Assembly (NCBI RefSeq): GCF_017255415.1 | Contig: NZ_JAFJZZ010000002.1 | Location: forward strand, 401,413-465,412 | Reading direction: 5' to 3' | DNA: 64,000 nucleotides | Origin: Clostridium aminobutyricum | GTDB lineage: Bacteria > Bacillota > Clostridia > Peptostreptococcales > Anaerovoracaceae | Shown: positions 25,952 to 37,069 of the stretch, one piece after another | Layout: each line of letters opens with the position of its first letter | Position numbering within the stretch: the first letter of the stretch is position 1 | Notes under the pieces: model-generated | Databases searched by the model: none | Seen by the model: the letters and a program-made list of their open reading frames with translations, nothing else | Told to the model about the DNA's origin: nothing | Translations under genes and position numbers: made by a program

Positions 25952-26287
25952 ATGAAAGAAGGAAAAGAAATGTTTGGATTATGTCCTTATGTGACATCTC
26001 AAAAATTATTGACCGGAAAATGGTCTCTTTTGATTATGTATCATTTAAGTAGCGGACCGGTGCGATTTAATGAGCTTCAACGAAGATTGCCTAATCTAAC
26101 GCAGACTACTCTTTCTAAACAACTGAAAAGTTTAGAAGCCGATGGTCTGATTATTCGGAAAGAGTATCCGCAGATACCGCCGAAAGTGGAATATGCACTC
26201 AGTGAGATCGGCGAAAAATTTCAGCCGGTCTTAGACAGTTTAGAAGCTTGGGGAAACGAATACATCGACTATTTAAAGAAAAGATAA
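25952..26287 (+). CDS. HxlR-family transcriptional regulator
   Basis: 111 residues: CPYVTSQKLLTGKWSLLIMY, HLSSGPVRFNELQRRLPNLT, QTTLSKQLKSLEADGLIIRK and EYPQIPPKVEYALSEIGEKF. This is the HxlR winged helix with the typical N-terminal Cys (C14), which in some relatives senses electrophiles or redox state. GGAGGTGG at 25939-25946 serves the ATG at 25952. It faces the flavin protein across shared operator-like sequences. Confidence 0.92.
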   Translation: MKEGKEMFGLCPYVTSQKLLTGKWSLLIMYHLSSGPVRFNELQRRLPNLTQTTLSKQLKSLEADGLIIRKEYPQIPPKVEYALSEIGEKFQPVLDSLEAWGNEYIDYLKKR

Positions 26288-26304
26288 CTGAAATGACTGA
26301 ATTT

Positions 26305-26392
26305 TATTATATTATACAAGCAGCGTCGCAGTATGATTCAATGAACACTTCCTCGCGGCAACGCCGAATTTTAAATATTATGTTCATTATTT
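26305..26392. repeat. Modular intergenic repeat, short form
   Basis: The first 60 bases are almost identical to 40028-40088 (TTATTATAT, ACAAGCA, GTATGATTCAATGAAC, CTTCCT, GCGGCAACG). It then goes straight to CCGAATT and ATGTTCATTAT, the same right end as the long form but without the two inner units. It lies between the hxlR and acyltransferase genes. Confidence 0.75.
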
Positions 26393-26468
26393 CATTAATA
26401 ACTCTTGCTATTTTGGATAATCTTTTTATGATAGAAAGTAAATCAATCAAACGATATAGGGGAAAAGG

Positions 26469-27494
26469 ATGGAGAATACTTTAAATCAAATCAAACAGAG
26501 AGACTATAAATTCGATAATTTAAGAGGGCTGCTTATTTGGACAATACCGATCTCTCATTTTACGAGAATGGGGGGAGATTTTGCACAGGCTTCTTTAGGA
26601 GGTCTTGCATATATCACAATTAATGTGTTCGTGATGCAGGCCTTTATGTTTCTATCTGGATATTTCTCAAAAAACGTGGAAAAAGCAAGAAATAATTCAT
26701 TTGAAACATTTATGCTTCCGTATCTATTTTTCACGGTGGTATTTTACATATTCCGATATTGCTATTTTGGAGAGGCTAAATTAAATTTCTTAAAACCGCC
26801 TTTTGCTCTGTGGTTTTTGTTTTCTGCTTTTTTTTATCGCTTTTTTCTGAAAGACTTAGTGAAAATACGGCATTTACTTCCGATCAGCTTAGCTCTTTAT
26901 ATTTTTGCCGGCCAAATTTATTATTTAAATGACGATCTGTTAGCCCTCGGAAGAACCGTTTCCTATTTCCCATTTTTTTTATTGGGGTATTATTGTTCAA
27001 GTGATCGGATTAAAAAATTGCAGCAGCTAAAAATTTGGCAGACCTTTTTATTGGGTGCTGCACTTCTTGGTGTATCCTATCTCCTTGCTTATCATGTGGA
27101 TATTCCTGTTGAGTTTTATCTTCTTCGAACAACCGGAGAAGCCCTCGGCGTGGTTTGGTATGCAGATATCTTCATGCGAGTGGTGATTCTCCTCTTGTCC
27201 TGTGCTTGGATATTGCTGATGTTTAATCTTTTGCCGAATAAAAATAACTATTTAGCGTATGTCGGTGTCCATACGATGCCGATCTATATCTTGCATTTAT
27301 TTTTTAGGTATTATCTTAAGAAAGAAGGATTTCCTTTTACGGATCCGATCGCCTATTATCTGGGAATATTCGGATTTGCTTCACTTTGTGTCGTTATTTT
27401 TTCAAGCCCTCCGATTGCCAAAGCGTATGACAAAACATTAAAGCTAATATACAGCGGCTGGTTGAAATTAAAAAAATATGAATTAAAAAACTAA
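26469..27494 (+). CDS. Acyltransferase-3 family membrane protein
   Basis: 341 residues with about ten membrane segments. The N-terminus KFDNLRGLLIWTIPISHFTR shows the family's first helix with the acceptor-side His, followed by NVFVMQAFMFLSGYFSKN. Members O-acylate sugars, peptidoglycan or other surface polymers using cytoplasmic acyl donors. GGGGAAAAGG lies immediately before the ATG. There is no neighbour that would name its acceptor. Confidence 0.8.
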   Translation: MENTLNQIKQRDYKFDNLRGLLIWTIPISHFTRMGGDFAQASLGGLAYITINVFVMQAFMFLSGYFSKNVEKARNNSFETFMLPYLFFTVVFYIFRYCYFGEAKLNFLKPPFALWFLFSAFFYRFFLKDLVKIRHLLPISLALYIFAGQIYYLNDDLLALGRTVSYFPFFLLGYYCSSDRIKKLQQLKIWQTFLLGAALLGVSYLLAYHVDIPVEFYLLRTTGEALGVVWYADIFMRVVILLLSCAWILLMFNLLPNKNNYLAYVGVHTMPIYILHLFFRYYLKKEGFPFTDPIAYYLGIFGFASLCVVIFSSPPIAKAYDKTLKLIYSGWLKLKKYELKN

Positions 27495-27503
27495 GTACTT
27501 ATA

Positions 27504-27700
27504 GAAAAAGCCTCTGGGAGGCGCTTTAGCTCCCATTCAGTCGCATTTCAGTTGCAGCTTTTAATGAAAAGCAGTCAAATTCTATAAATCGCAGATTTAT
27601 GAATTTCTTGCACAAGTCTGTCAATATCGTAAATGATATTTCCTACGTCATGGAAAATACGCTCTGTGAAGCCTTAAATTAACGGTTTAAGGCTTTTAAA
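27504..27700 (-). repeat. Structured minus-strand repeat-like element ending in a terminator
   Basis: Read on the minus strand: AAGCCTTAAA/TTTAAGGCTT hairpin, CGTA/TACG enclosing AGGAAATATC, AATATC/GATATT, GCTTTT/AAAAGC, and at the end GCCTC-CCA-GAGGC followed by TTTTTC (27505-27522), an intrinsic terminator. A short open stretch translates as IEFDCFSLKAATEMRLNGS then stop. There is no start or RBS. It shares the core TAGGAAATATC with the paired-hairpin repeats elsewhere in the window. Confidence 0.5.
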
Positions 27701-27739
27701 GTATACTTTTTTGAATTTGTGTCAAAAAACATAAAAACA

Positions 27740-27768
27740 TTGTAAAAAAGCCTTTTTTATTATATAAT
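27740..27768 (+). promoter_or_regulatory. Probable gyrBA promoter
   Basis: TTGTAA (27740-27745), 17 bases and TATAAT (27763-27768). Transcription from here gives a leader of about 290 bases. Confidence 0.6.
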
Positions 27769-27873
27769 ATATTGGCTATAGTCCATCAAAAATTACCAAT
27801 AACTGCACAATGTGCGTGTTAAAAGGTTTTATATAGTTTTTTTGGAACACACAAAATATGTGAAATACCATAT

Positions 27874-28001
27874 ACGCACCTAACCACATTTACTCAAGCA
27901 AATGGTTGGCAGGTACTATCCAGAAATTGCCCAGCTTACGCACTTATCCCCATTTTCAAAGAAAATGTTTGGAAGGTGCCATACAGAAATTGCCTAGCCT
28001 T
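27874..28001 (+). repeat. Two tandem 64-nt units in the gyrB leader
   Basis: Units 27874-27937 and 27938-28001 are the same length. Both start ACGCAC, hold a central short hairpin between CATT and AATG, and continue with TTGG, AGGT, AT, CAGAAATTGCC and AGC near the end. Base changes in the hairpin (CATTTACT...AAATG and CATTTTC-AAA-GAAAATG) keep pairing. A partial third start, GAGTGCAATTTTTC, follows. No known riboswitch was recognised. Confidence 0.7.
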
Positions 28002-28063
28002 AGCTAGAGTGCAATTTTTCAGTTTTGCTGGATTGAATTTTTCAGTTGATAAGGAGATTTTGA

Positions 28064-29989
<1,926 letters not shown>

Positions 29990-30003
29990 AAGGGAGGACA
30001 AGT

Positions 30004-32505
30004 ATGACAATTAATCTTTTAGAAGATTCAAAAATGATACAACATGAGATTCATGACGAAATGAAAACCTCCTATATAGATTATTCTATGAGCGTTATTG
30101 CAGGAAGAGCACTGCCTGACGTAAGAGATGGACTCAAACCTGTACACAGAAGAATACTTTATGGTATGAGTGAACTGGGTGTTACACCGGATAAACCGCA
30201 CAAGAAATCGGCGCGTATCGTCGGTGAAGTAATGGGTAAATTCCACCCTCACGGTGACAGTTCTATCTATGATGCCATGGTTCGAATGGCGCAGGATTTT
30301 TCCATCCGATATATGTTGGTAGACGGACACGGAAACTTTGGTTCCGTAGACGGAGACGGTGCTGCGGCAATGCGTTATACGGAAGCAAGAATGACGCCTT
30401 TTGCACTCCAGATGCTCAGGGATATTGACAAAGAAACGGTTGACTTTATTCCAAACTTTGACGAGGAAGAGCAGGAACCAACGGTATTACCAGCTAGGTT
30501 TCCAAACCTGTTAGTAAACGGTTCAAACGGTATTGCAGTAGGTATGGCAACTTCTATTCCCCCGCATAATCTACGTGAAATAATCGATGCTGCGGTACTG
30601 ATGATAGACAAAGAGGATTGCGATATCGAGGATCTGATAAAAGTTGTGAAAGGTCCGGATTTCCCTACAGGAGCTACGATCCTTGGAAAAAACAGTGCAA
30701 AGGAAGCGTACCGAACAGGTCAGGGAAAAGTCCTTGTTCGTTCTCAGACAGAGTTTGAAGAGACAGCAAAAGGAAAGCAGCAGATTATCGTTACTGAAAT
30801 TCCTTATCAGGTAAACAAGGCAAGATTGATTGAAAAGATTGCAGATCTTGTTAAGGAAAAGAAAATAGACGGTATTTCAGATATTCGAGACGAATCCAAC
30901 AGACAAGGCATGCGTATCGTTATCGAACTGAAGCGGGATGCCAATCCTCAGATTACGCTGAACAGGCTTTTCAAGCACACTCAGATGCAAGAAAGCTACA
31001 GCATGATTATGATTGCTTTAGTAAACGGACAGCCTAGGACATTAACCTTATATGAGATTCTTGATGAATATTTAAAGCATCAAAAGGAAGTCGTTACAAG
31101 AAGAACCATATTTGATAAGAAAAAAGCGGAAGCGAGGGCGCATATCTTAGAAGGTTTACGAATTGCGCTGGATAATATTGATGAAATTATCAAGATCATC
31201 CGTGCCAGCTATAACGATGCAAAAGAAAGATTAATGGATCGTTTTGGTCTTTCAGAAATTCAGTCTCAGGCAATTCTAGAAATGCAGCTGCGTCGTTTAC
31301 AAGGTCTTGAAAGAGAAAAGATTGAAAACGAATTGGCCGAGCTTTTAAAGAAAATTGCTTATTATAACGAGTTGCTGGCGGATGAAAAAATGCTGATGGG
31401 CGTTATCAAGACAGAGCTTCTTGAAATCAAGGATAAGTGGGGAGACGACAGACGAACAAAGATTGTGGCTGATGTATCGGAAATCGACGAGGAAGACTTG
31501 ATTGAAGAGCAAAATGTGGCGATTACCTTGACACATCTTGGCTATATCAAGCGGGTTTCTGTAGACACGTATAAGACTCAAAGAAGAGGCGGCAAGGGCA
31601 TTACCGGACTGACCACCAGAGAAAATGATTTTGTAAAGAACATGATTATGACTTCAACACATGATTATTTGATGTTCTTTACCAATACGGGGAAGGCGCA
31701 TAAGATTAAAGCGTATGAAATTCCGGAAGCCTCCAGAACGGCCAAGGGCATGCCGGCGGTCAACTTCTTGAATCTGATGCAGCGTGAACGAATTACGGCA
31801 GTGATTCCGATTAAGGAATTTGCAGAAGATAAATATTTGATTGCAGTGACCAAAAATGGTACGATTAAAAAGACACCGCTGTCTCAATTTGATACCAGCA
31901 GAAAAACCGGCTTGATTGCGATCAACCTAAAGGATAACGACGAACTGATCGGGATTAATCAGACCACCGGACACAATAAGGTCATTATCGTTACAAAGCA
32001 GGGAAAATGTATCTGCTTCACAGAAGAAGACGTTCGAAGCATGGGCAGAATTGCCGGCGGTGTAAGGGCGATTAAGCTGGAAAAGGATGATGAAGTCGTT
32101 TCCATGGAGCTTGTAGAGGAAAATGAAGAGCTTCTTGTCGTGACCACAAACGGTTACGGAAAGAGAACGCCGGTTGAAGATTATAAAGTTCAGGTACGAG
32201 GCGGCAAAGGACTTTTGACCTATGACAAAGGGAAGTTTAAAAAGACCGGCGAATTGATTGGTGCTATGGTAGTCAATGAAGATGATGAAATTCTATTAAT
32301 TAATTCAGACGGAATCATCATTCGAATTAAGGCAAGTGAAGTGTCAAGACTTGGAAGAGCGACTCAGGGTGTCAAAATCATGAGGGTAGAAGAAGCATCC
32401 AATATCATTGCCATGGCCAAAGTGATTAAAGAGGAAAATGCTGATGAGGACTTAGAGGATGAGCCGGATAATGAAAACGGGCAGATGGAACTGCCTACCA
32501 ACTAG
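30004..32505 (+). CDS. gyrA: DNA gyrase subunit A
   Basis: 833 residues. The breakage-reunion domain contains the quinolone region with [20 protein letters not shown] and the catalytic Tyr in [10 protein letters not shown]. The C-terminal beta-pinwheel has the GyrA box as [10 protein letters not shown], the mark of gyrase as opposed to topoisomerase IV. An acidic tail ([17 protein letters not shown]) ends the protein. It lies 14 bases after gyrB in one operon, with GGGAGG at 29993-29998. Confidence 0.98.
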   Translation: MTINLLEDSKMIQHEIHDEMKTSYIDYSMSVIAGRALPDVRDGLKPVHRRILYGMSELGVTPDKPHKKSARIVGEVMGKFHPHGDSSIYDAMVRMAQDFSIRYMLVDGHGNFGSVDGDGAAAMRYTEARMTPFALQMLRDIDKETVDFIPNFDEEEQEPTVLPARFPNLLVNGSNGIAVGMATSIPPHNLREIIDAAVLMIDKEDCDIEDLIKVVKGPDFPTGATILGKNSAKEAYRTGQGKVLVRSQTEFEETAKGKQQIIVTEIPYQVNKARLIEKIADLVKEKKIDGISDIRDESNRQGMRIVIELKRDANPQITLNRLFKHTQMQESYSMIMIALVNGQPRTLTLYEILDEYLKHQKEVVTRRTIFDKKKAEARAHILEGLRIALDNIDEIIKIIRASYNDAKERLMDRFGLSEIQSQAILEMQLRRLQGLEREKIENELAELLKKIAYYNELLADEKMLMGVIKTELLEIKDKWGDDRRTKIVADVSEIDEEDLIEEQNVAITLTHLGYIKRVSVDTYKTQRRGGKGITGLTTRENDFVKNMIMTSTHDYLMFFTNTGKAHKIKAYEIPEASRTAKGMPAVNFLNLMQRERITAVIPIKEFAEDKYLIAVTKNGTIKKTPLSQFDTSRKTGLIAINLKDNDELIGINQTTGHNKVIIVTKQGKCICFTEEDVRSMGRIAGGVRAIKLEKDDEVVSMELVEENEELLVVTTNGYGKRTPVEDYKVQVRGGKGLLTYDKGKFKKTGELIGAMVVNEDDEILLINSDGIIIRIKASEVSRLGRATQGVKIMRVEEASNIIAMAKVIKEENADEDLEDEPDNENGQMELPTN

Positions 32506-32527
32506 AATCCACTAAAAAAAATATAAA

Positions 32528-32567
32528 CCTAGGCGCCCGCAGATATAAAATCTGTGAAGCCTAGGCC
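32528..32567 (+). other. Stem-loop between gyrA and the anti-sigma gene
   Basis: CCTAGGC and GCCTAGG form an outer stem and CAGAT/ATCTG an inner one. The run after it is not T-rich (CCGTTATTAT), so it is a weak terminator or a processing site. Confidence 0.55.
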
Positions 32568-32587
32568 GTTATTATATGGAGATAAAG

Positions 32588-32989
32588 ATGTCAGATTGTA
32601 TAAAATTTAGAGTTCCGGGAAAGCCGGAGTATATTCGCGTTGTTCGAATGGGTGTGTCGGCACTTGCCTGTAATGTCGGCTTTGATGTGGAAGCAGTGGA
32701 TGATATAAAACTTGCTGTAGATGAAGCGTGTAAAGCCATCACCTGTCACGGAGCTAATTCTTGGACAAATGTATATGAAGTCGCTTGTGAAGTGTATGAA
32801 GATAAGATGATCATCAGTGTATCCGATCTAGGCGATGGAAGAGAATTGGAAAAGCAATACAGAGCATGCAAGAATTGTCCTCAAGACGGGGATTTTGCAC
32901 TGATTTTGATAAAAACACTAATGAATGATGTAGAGATTAAAGGCGGATCAGAGGAACAGAAGAGCATAGTGATGGTGAAGAATAAATGA
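32588..32989 (+). CDS. RsbW/SpoIIAB-type anti-sigma factor kinase
   Basis: 133 residues of the GHKL serine-kinase anti-sigma family: N-box DDIKLAVDEACKAITCHG, G1 box VSDLGDG, G2 region GDFALILIKTLMNDVEIKGG. Such proteins bind a SigB/SigF-type sigma factor and phosphorylate an RsbV/SpoIIAA antagonist. TGGAG at 32578-32582 serves the ATG at 32588. The stop overlaps the start of the sigma gene (ATGA), so the pair is coupled. No RsbV-like gene is nearby. Confidence 0.85.
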   Translation: MSDCIKFRVPGKPEYIRVVRMGVSALACNVGFDVEAVDDIKLAVDEACKAITCHGANSWTNVYEVACEVYEDKMIISVSDLGDGRELEKQYRACKNCPQDGDFALILIKTLMNDVEIKGGSEEQKSIVMVKNK

Positions 32990-33714
32990 TAAACCAGGAA
33001 GTATTCCTACAGTACAGACAAAATAGAAACATAGCGATACGTAATCAGATTGTGGAAGCGTATCTGTACATGGTAGAAATTCTAATAAGAAGATATTTGA
33101 ATAAGGGTGTTGACTACGACGATTTATATCAAGTTGGTGCGATGGCTCTCGTTGCTGCTGTGGATCGATTCGATCCTGAAAAAGGATTCGAATTCTCCAG
33201 TTTTGCTACCCCTACGATTCTTGGAGAAATTAAGCGATATTTCCGAGATAAGGAATGGAGCATGAAGGTTCCAAGGAGAACAAAGGAAATCAGCTTGAAA
33301 TTATCATCTGCAAAAGAAGAGCTTTTTGAAAAGTGCGGGCGGACGCCTACGGTGGCGGAGCTTGCAGAGCATCTGGAATTGACGCAGGAAGAAGTATTAG
33401 AAGCCATTGAAAGCAGTAAGGCCTATGCGACTTATTCTTTAAATCAAAGTATTGACGATTCAGAACGCGAGCTTGTGAACTATGAGAAGTTTGCCTCGAT
33501 TGAAGAAAAGGGATACAATAGCGTAGAAGATTTTGAAATCATCAAAGCGGTGTTTAAAAACTTCAATGAAAAAGAAAAATCGGTCTTTAAGCTGCGCTAT
33601 GTGGAAAATAAAACGCAGTCAGACATTGCAGAGCAGCTTGGCGTTTCACAAATGACGATTTCCAGAATTGAAAAAAGTATCCGGCATAAATTCCATGAAG
33701 AACTTCAGCGGTAG
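32986..33714 (+). CDS. SigB/SigF-type alternative sigma factor
   Basis: 242 residues, group 3 sigma-70. Region 2 has DDLYQVGAMALVAAVDRFDP and FSSFATPTILGEIKRYFRDK, region 3 has GRTPTVAELAEHLELTQEEV, and region 4 has LRYVENKTQSDIAEQLGVSQ followed by MTISRIEKSIRHK. General-stress or sporulation-type sigma factors have this plan. Its direct partner is the RsbW-like kinase upstream. Placement between gyrA and trpS, without rsbV, rsbU or spoIIAA, makes the stimulus unclear; it could be either stress or development related. Confidence 0.88.
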   Translation: MINQEVFLQYRQNRNIAIRNQIVEAYLYMVEILIRRYLNKGVDYDDLYQVGAMALVAAVDRFDPEKGFEFSSFATPTILGEIKRYFRDKEWSMKVPRRTKEISLKLSSAKEELFEKCGRTPTVAELAEHLELTQEEVLEAIESSKAYATYSLNQSIDDSERELVNYEKFASIEEKGYNSVEDFEIIKAVFKNFNEKEKSVFKLRYVENKTQSDIAEQLGVSQMTISRIEKSIRHKFHEELQR

Positions 33715-33727
33715 GGAGGAAATAAAA

Positions 33728-34717
33728 ATGAAAAGAGTATTTTCGGGTGTTCAGCCCACAGGAAACATACATATTGGCAACTACCTCGGTGCACTTAGAC
33801 AGTTCGTTGAACTTCAGAATGACAATGAATGTATTTACTGCATCGTTGATATGCACTCCATCACCTTACCACAAGATCCAAAGGAACTTCGAAAACATAC
33901 GCTGGACGTAGCGGCGCTCTATATGGCGATAGGGCTTGATCCGAAAAAATCAACCATTTTTGTTCAGTCCGATGTACCGGGGCATGCGGAGCTTTCTTGG
34001 GTATTAACGTGCAATTCTTATACCGGTGAGCTTTCCCGAATGACTCAGTTTAAAGACAAGAGCAAGGGCAGAGAATCCGCACCGACCGGATTGTTTTCTT
34101 ATCCGATCTTAATGGCGGCGGACATTCTTCTTTATGATACGGATATTGTTCCGGTAGGAAGAGATCAGAAACAGCATATTGAACTTTGCAGGGACTTAGC
34201 AATTCGAATCAACAATAAATATGGGCAGACTTTTGTGGTTCCGGACGGACGGTTCCTAAAGGAAGGCGCGCGTATCATGTCGCTGGATGAGCCGATGAAG
34301 AAAATGAGCAAGAGTGCGGAAAATCCACTCAGCAGAATATCGCTTTTGGATGAAGAAGGAAAAATTAAGAAAGCGATCATGAAGGCAACGACGGATTCAG
34401 AGGGAATCATCAAGTTTGATTTAGAAAATAAACCAGGCGTAAGCAATTTAATGAATATATATAGTTCTTTCTCCGGTATTTCAGTTGAGGATATTGAGAA
34501 GAAATATGAAGGCTGCGGATACGGTGACTTTAAAAAGGATTTGGTTCAAGTAACTTCTGAGGCACTGAGGCCGATTCGAGAAAACTTTGAACAAATCAGA
34601 CATTCTCAAGAATTGCTCAATGTCTTAAATGAAGGAGCAGAAAAGGCAAATGCAATAGCCGAAAAAACAATGGCAAGAGTAAAAGAAACTTTTGGTCTTG
34701 GGATTTCTAAAAAATAA
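33728..34717 (+). CDS. trpS: Tryptophanyl-tRNA synthetase
   Basis: 329 residues, class Ic. It begins KRVFSGVQPTGNIHIGNYLG with the HIGH motif as HIGN, binds tryptophan through the central Rossmann domain (DMHSITLPQDPKELR) and has the KMSKS loop as KKMSKSAENP. GGGAGG at 33714-33719 serves the ATG at 33728; the longer frame overlaps the sigma gene. No T-box precedes it, and it may share the upstream transcript. Confidence 0.96.
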   Translation: MKRVFSGVQPTGNIHIGNYLGALRQFVELQNDNECIYCIVDMHSITLPQDPKELRKHTLDVAALYMAIGLDPKKSTIFVQSDVPGHAELSWVLTCNSYTGELSRMTQFKDKSKGRESAPTGLFSYPILMAADILLYDTDIVPVGRDQKQHIELCRDLAIRINNKYGQTFVVPDGRFLKEGARIMSLDEPMKKMSKSAENPLSRISLLDEEGKIKKAIMKATTDSEGIIKFDLENKPGVSNLMNIYSSFSGISVEDIEKKYEGCGYGDFKKDLVQVTSEALRPIRENFEQIRHSQELLNVLNEGAEKANAIAEKTMARVKETFGLGISKK

Positions 34718-34732
34718 ATAGTGATTTCACTT

Positions 34733-34766
34733 AACCTCTGAGATGATGATCCCAGAGGTTTTTTAT
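34733..34766 (+). terminator. trpS terminator
   Basis: AACCTCTG, a 12-base loop and CAGAGGTT followed by TTTTATT. Confidence 0.85.
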
Positions 34767-34937
34767 TGTTTAAAAAGTAATGCTGTACGTTCATACTCAT
34801 TGAGTTCGAATTATGCGTTTTTTATATAAAAGTTTCAAGTAAATTCTCCAAGGGAGCAGGATATACAGAAAATCTAGGAGTATCATCAATGTGTAGTTTT
34901 GGTATTTATTTTAACATATACTTTAAGTAGTCATAAT

Positions 34938-35005
34938 AAAACATAACATTTCCATATATGTAATTTTACACACATATATGGAAAGTTATGTTATTTTATT
35001 GTTAA
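34938..35005. repeat. Long AT-rich inverted repeat at the edge of the islet
   Basis: ACATAACATTTCCATATATG and CATATATGGAAAGTTATGT pair over about 20 bp with one bulge, flanked by further A/T pairing. It lies in the 440-base gap between trpS and the secreted protein. No transposase is near. It could be a bidirectional terminator or a MITE remnant. The rest of the gap has no visible gene. Confidence 0.55.
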
Positions 35006-35157
35006 TATTTTTAATCTATGAAATAATAAAATAAGTTATAAAAAAAGGTACCTAATAAATTTATAACAAAAAAATAAATTAATTAAGGAGGGATATTGTT
35101 TTATTGTTAGATAAATTAGCTGTATCTAAGTTTAATTAACCAAAGAGGAGAATTATA

Positions 35158-35943
35158 ATGAAAAACATATGTAAATTATTAGTTGCTATATTAGTTATTA
35201 CATTGATGCCATCTTCAGTATTTGCTACGGAATCTACTAATTATGAGTATATGGAATTAGCAAAGGTTTTAGAAGATTTAGGGCAAGCCGAAATAATTAG
35301 CAGTGATACACTATCTGATGGATCAAAGCAAGTAGTTATTGAATACTCTAATGGAGTTGTTTCAAAAGTAAATGAAAAAATATCTGCAGATAAAACTTAT
35401 CTTACTTTTGATGAGGGGGATATACATGACGAAGTTGTAATTGATAATATTAAACAAGAGATGTTCTTGAATGGGAATAAAGTTACATATACCAAAGCAC
35501 CAATTATTGACTCAAAAGTGAGCAATCAATTAATGGTAACGACGAATAATAATATTATTACACCTAATGCATTAGTTACTTGGTATGGCCATACTAGTCC
35601 TGCCTATGGAATCCCCGATTCAGCTTATACTAAAAACGAAGGAACTGAATTTTACAATGTAACACTTGGAGCCGCAATTAAGAGCATAACATTAGGTGCG
35701 TATGCATCAGCTGTTTGCTATGCTGTAGGATGGGGAGGTATTGCAACTGCAGTAACCGGAGCTTTTGTAACAGTTTTAGAGGCTGCAAGATCTTATTATT
35801 CGACTGATTATAATGCAAATTTCTATTTGACGATTCATAGTTCTGTTAATACGGATTGGCCATCCAGAAAATTTACATATAAATTTTACTCTAATTCTGG
35901 TAAGTATATAGCAACTACTGTTTGCTATGCGACATGTTTTTAG
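35158..35943 (+). CDS. Secreted protein of unknown function
   Basis: 261 residues, not recognised. A clear signal peptide (1-23, cleavage after SSVFA) is followed by a charged region to about 130 and a Thr/Asn-rich linker. A C-terminal part begins around TWYGHTSPAYGIP, with a Gly/Ala-rich hydrophobic stretch at 181-208 (AYASAVCYAVGWGGIATAVT), aromatic residues, and an end YIATTVCYATCF. The mature protein has cysteines 187, 256 and 260. A signal-propeptide-hydrophobic Cys-containing C-terminus is what some large bacteriocin precursors look like, but this is only an analogy. AGAGGAG lies at the right distance. Base composition is lower in GC than neighbours. Confidence 0.7.
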   Translation: MKNICKLLVAILVITLMPSSVFATESTNYEYMELAKVLEDLGQAEIISSDTLSDGSKQVVIEYSNGVVSKVNEKISADKTYLTFDEGDIHDEVVIDNIKQEMFLNGNKVTYTKAPIIDSKVSNQLMVTTNNNIITPNALVTWYGHTSPAYGIPDSAYTKNEGTEFYNVTLGAAIKSITLGAYASAVCYAVGWGGIATAVTGAFVTVLEAARSYYSTDYNANFYLTIHSSVNTDWPSRKFTYKFYSNSGKYIATTVCYATCF

Positions 35944-36116
35944 AAATAACAAAACACATAATTATTTTTAAAAAATAAATAACTTTTTACATGGAGAACT
36001 AATATGGTAGCTGTACAATTTGTCTCTTCATAATGATATATGATAAATGCTATTCATATTGGTAATCTCCATGTCCCTTTTTTTATTATACATATAAGAA
36101 TGAAGGAGAATTTATC

Positions 36117-36767
36117 GTGATTATTTTAATAAGATTGCTTGTTATTATAAGTGCTTTCTTAATGTTCCTAACCCCTATTTTAATAATATGTACATCTTTA
36201 AAAGCTACTATTCTAATTCAATCTTTCGCGATGCTACTATTATTAAATTATTTAGCTCATGGTATAGAAAGAAAGGAGAAAAGATGTGAAAAGACTATTT
36301 TAAATATAATTTTTATTATATTTACTTTTATTGTATATAAGTATTCCAATATAATAGGGTTAAGTTATATTTTTGGAATATATGGTTCTGTTTTAGTATT
36401 AATTCCATTCTATTTATTTTCAAAATTTAACAGAATGGTTATTTCAAACAATAAAAGATCAAAAATTTTTAATGTAATATGGGCTGGTCTAATAATAGAT
36501 TTTGTAGTTTATCCATATATGAAATTAAATTTTATAAAAGTTGAAAATAATGGAGAAATTCCTGTCGTATCTTTTATTGATTGTAGCAATAATTTTATTA
36601 TTATTAGTATTTTGTATGTGTTGATTCTACTTATACAAATTTTAATAGATAGAAAAAGTATAAATATTAAAAAATATATGAATGATATTATTTTTTATCA
36701 ATATTGTATTGGAATTTTAATTATTTTGATTCCTACGATACATTTAATATATTTAGGAGTATTGTGA
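36117..36767 (+). CDS. Small polytopic membrane protein
   Basis: 216 residues, not recognised. About six hydrophobic segments (for example IRLLVIISAFLMFLTPILII, TILNIIFIIFTFIVYKYSNI, FIIISILYVLILLIQILIDR) alternate with short basic loops; no signal peptidase or catalytic motif stands out. The start is a GTG at 36117 after AAGGAG. It follows the secreted protein by 173 bases in the same very AT-rich islet, so an export, modification or immunity role for that protein is possible. Confidence 0.65.
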   Translation: MIILIRLLVIISAFLMFLTPILIICTSLKATILIQSFAMLLLLNYLAHGIERKEKRCEKTILNIIFIIFTFIVYKYSNIIGLSYIFGIYGSVLVLIPFYLFSKFNRMVISNNKRSKIFNVIWAGLIIDFVVYPYMKLNFIKVENNGEIPVVSFIDCSNNFIIISILYVLILLIQILIDRKSINIKKYMNDIIFYQYCIGILIILIPTIHLIYLGVL

Positions 36768-37069
36768 AATTAAAGACAGAAATCATAAAAAGTATAAGAA
36801 ATAATTAAAAGGCAGAGTATGCTGGGTCAACTTAAAACAACTTAAAGATACTGCCTTTCTTACTTTTTTTGGCATTGATTTAATTGTTTTCTGCAATTCT
36901 ACGGTACATTTTCAGACCAAGTGAGTAGGGTATTTAGAAAATCAGCTTGTATGATTCATATTCTCGTTGAAATAGAAAAATAATCCTGTTTATAATGAGT
37001 ATTTTAAAAGAGGCATTACCTGAATAGGCTATGCCCGTTGATTTTATAGAATTTGAATTTAACCTGTGT
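36768..37069. other. Gap between the AT-rich islet and plsC
   Basis: About 300 bases without a gene. AAGGC-AG-AGTAT and ATACT-GCCTT (36810-36857) pair with a bulge and are followed by a T-rich stretch, a possible terminator for the membrane protein. GGCAT/ATGCC near 37012-37034 could serve plsC on the other strand. Nothing else was seen. Confidence 0.35.

Noticed and set aside
26248..26484. 78-codon frame between hxlR and the acyltransferase
   Set aside because: It runs through the intergenic repeat and overlaps both neighbours; no protein-like features.
27874..28001. CRISPR array in the gyrB leader
   Set aside because: Only two units, adjacent without spacers and internally diverged.
34938..35005. 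Insertion sequence end at the AT-rich islet
   Set aside because: The inverted repeat is not accompanied by a transposase, a second copy or a visible target duplication.
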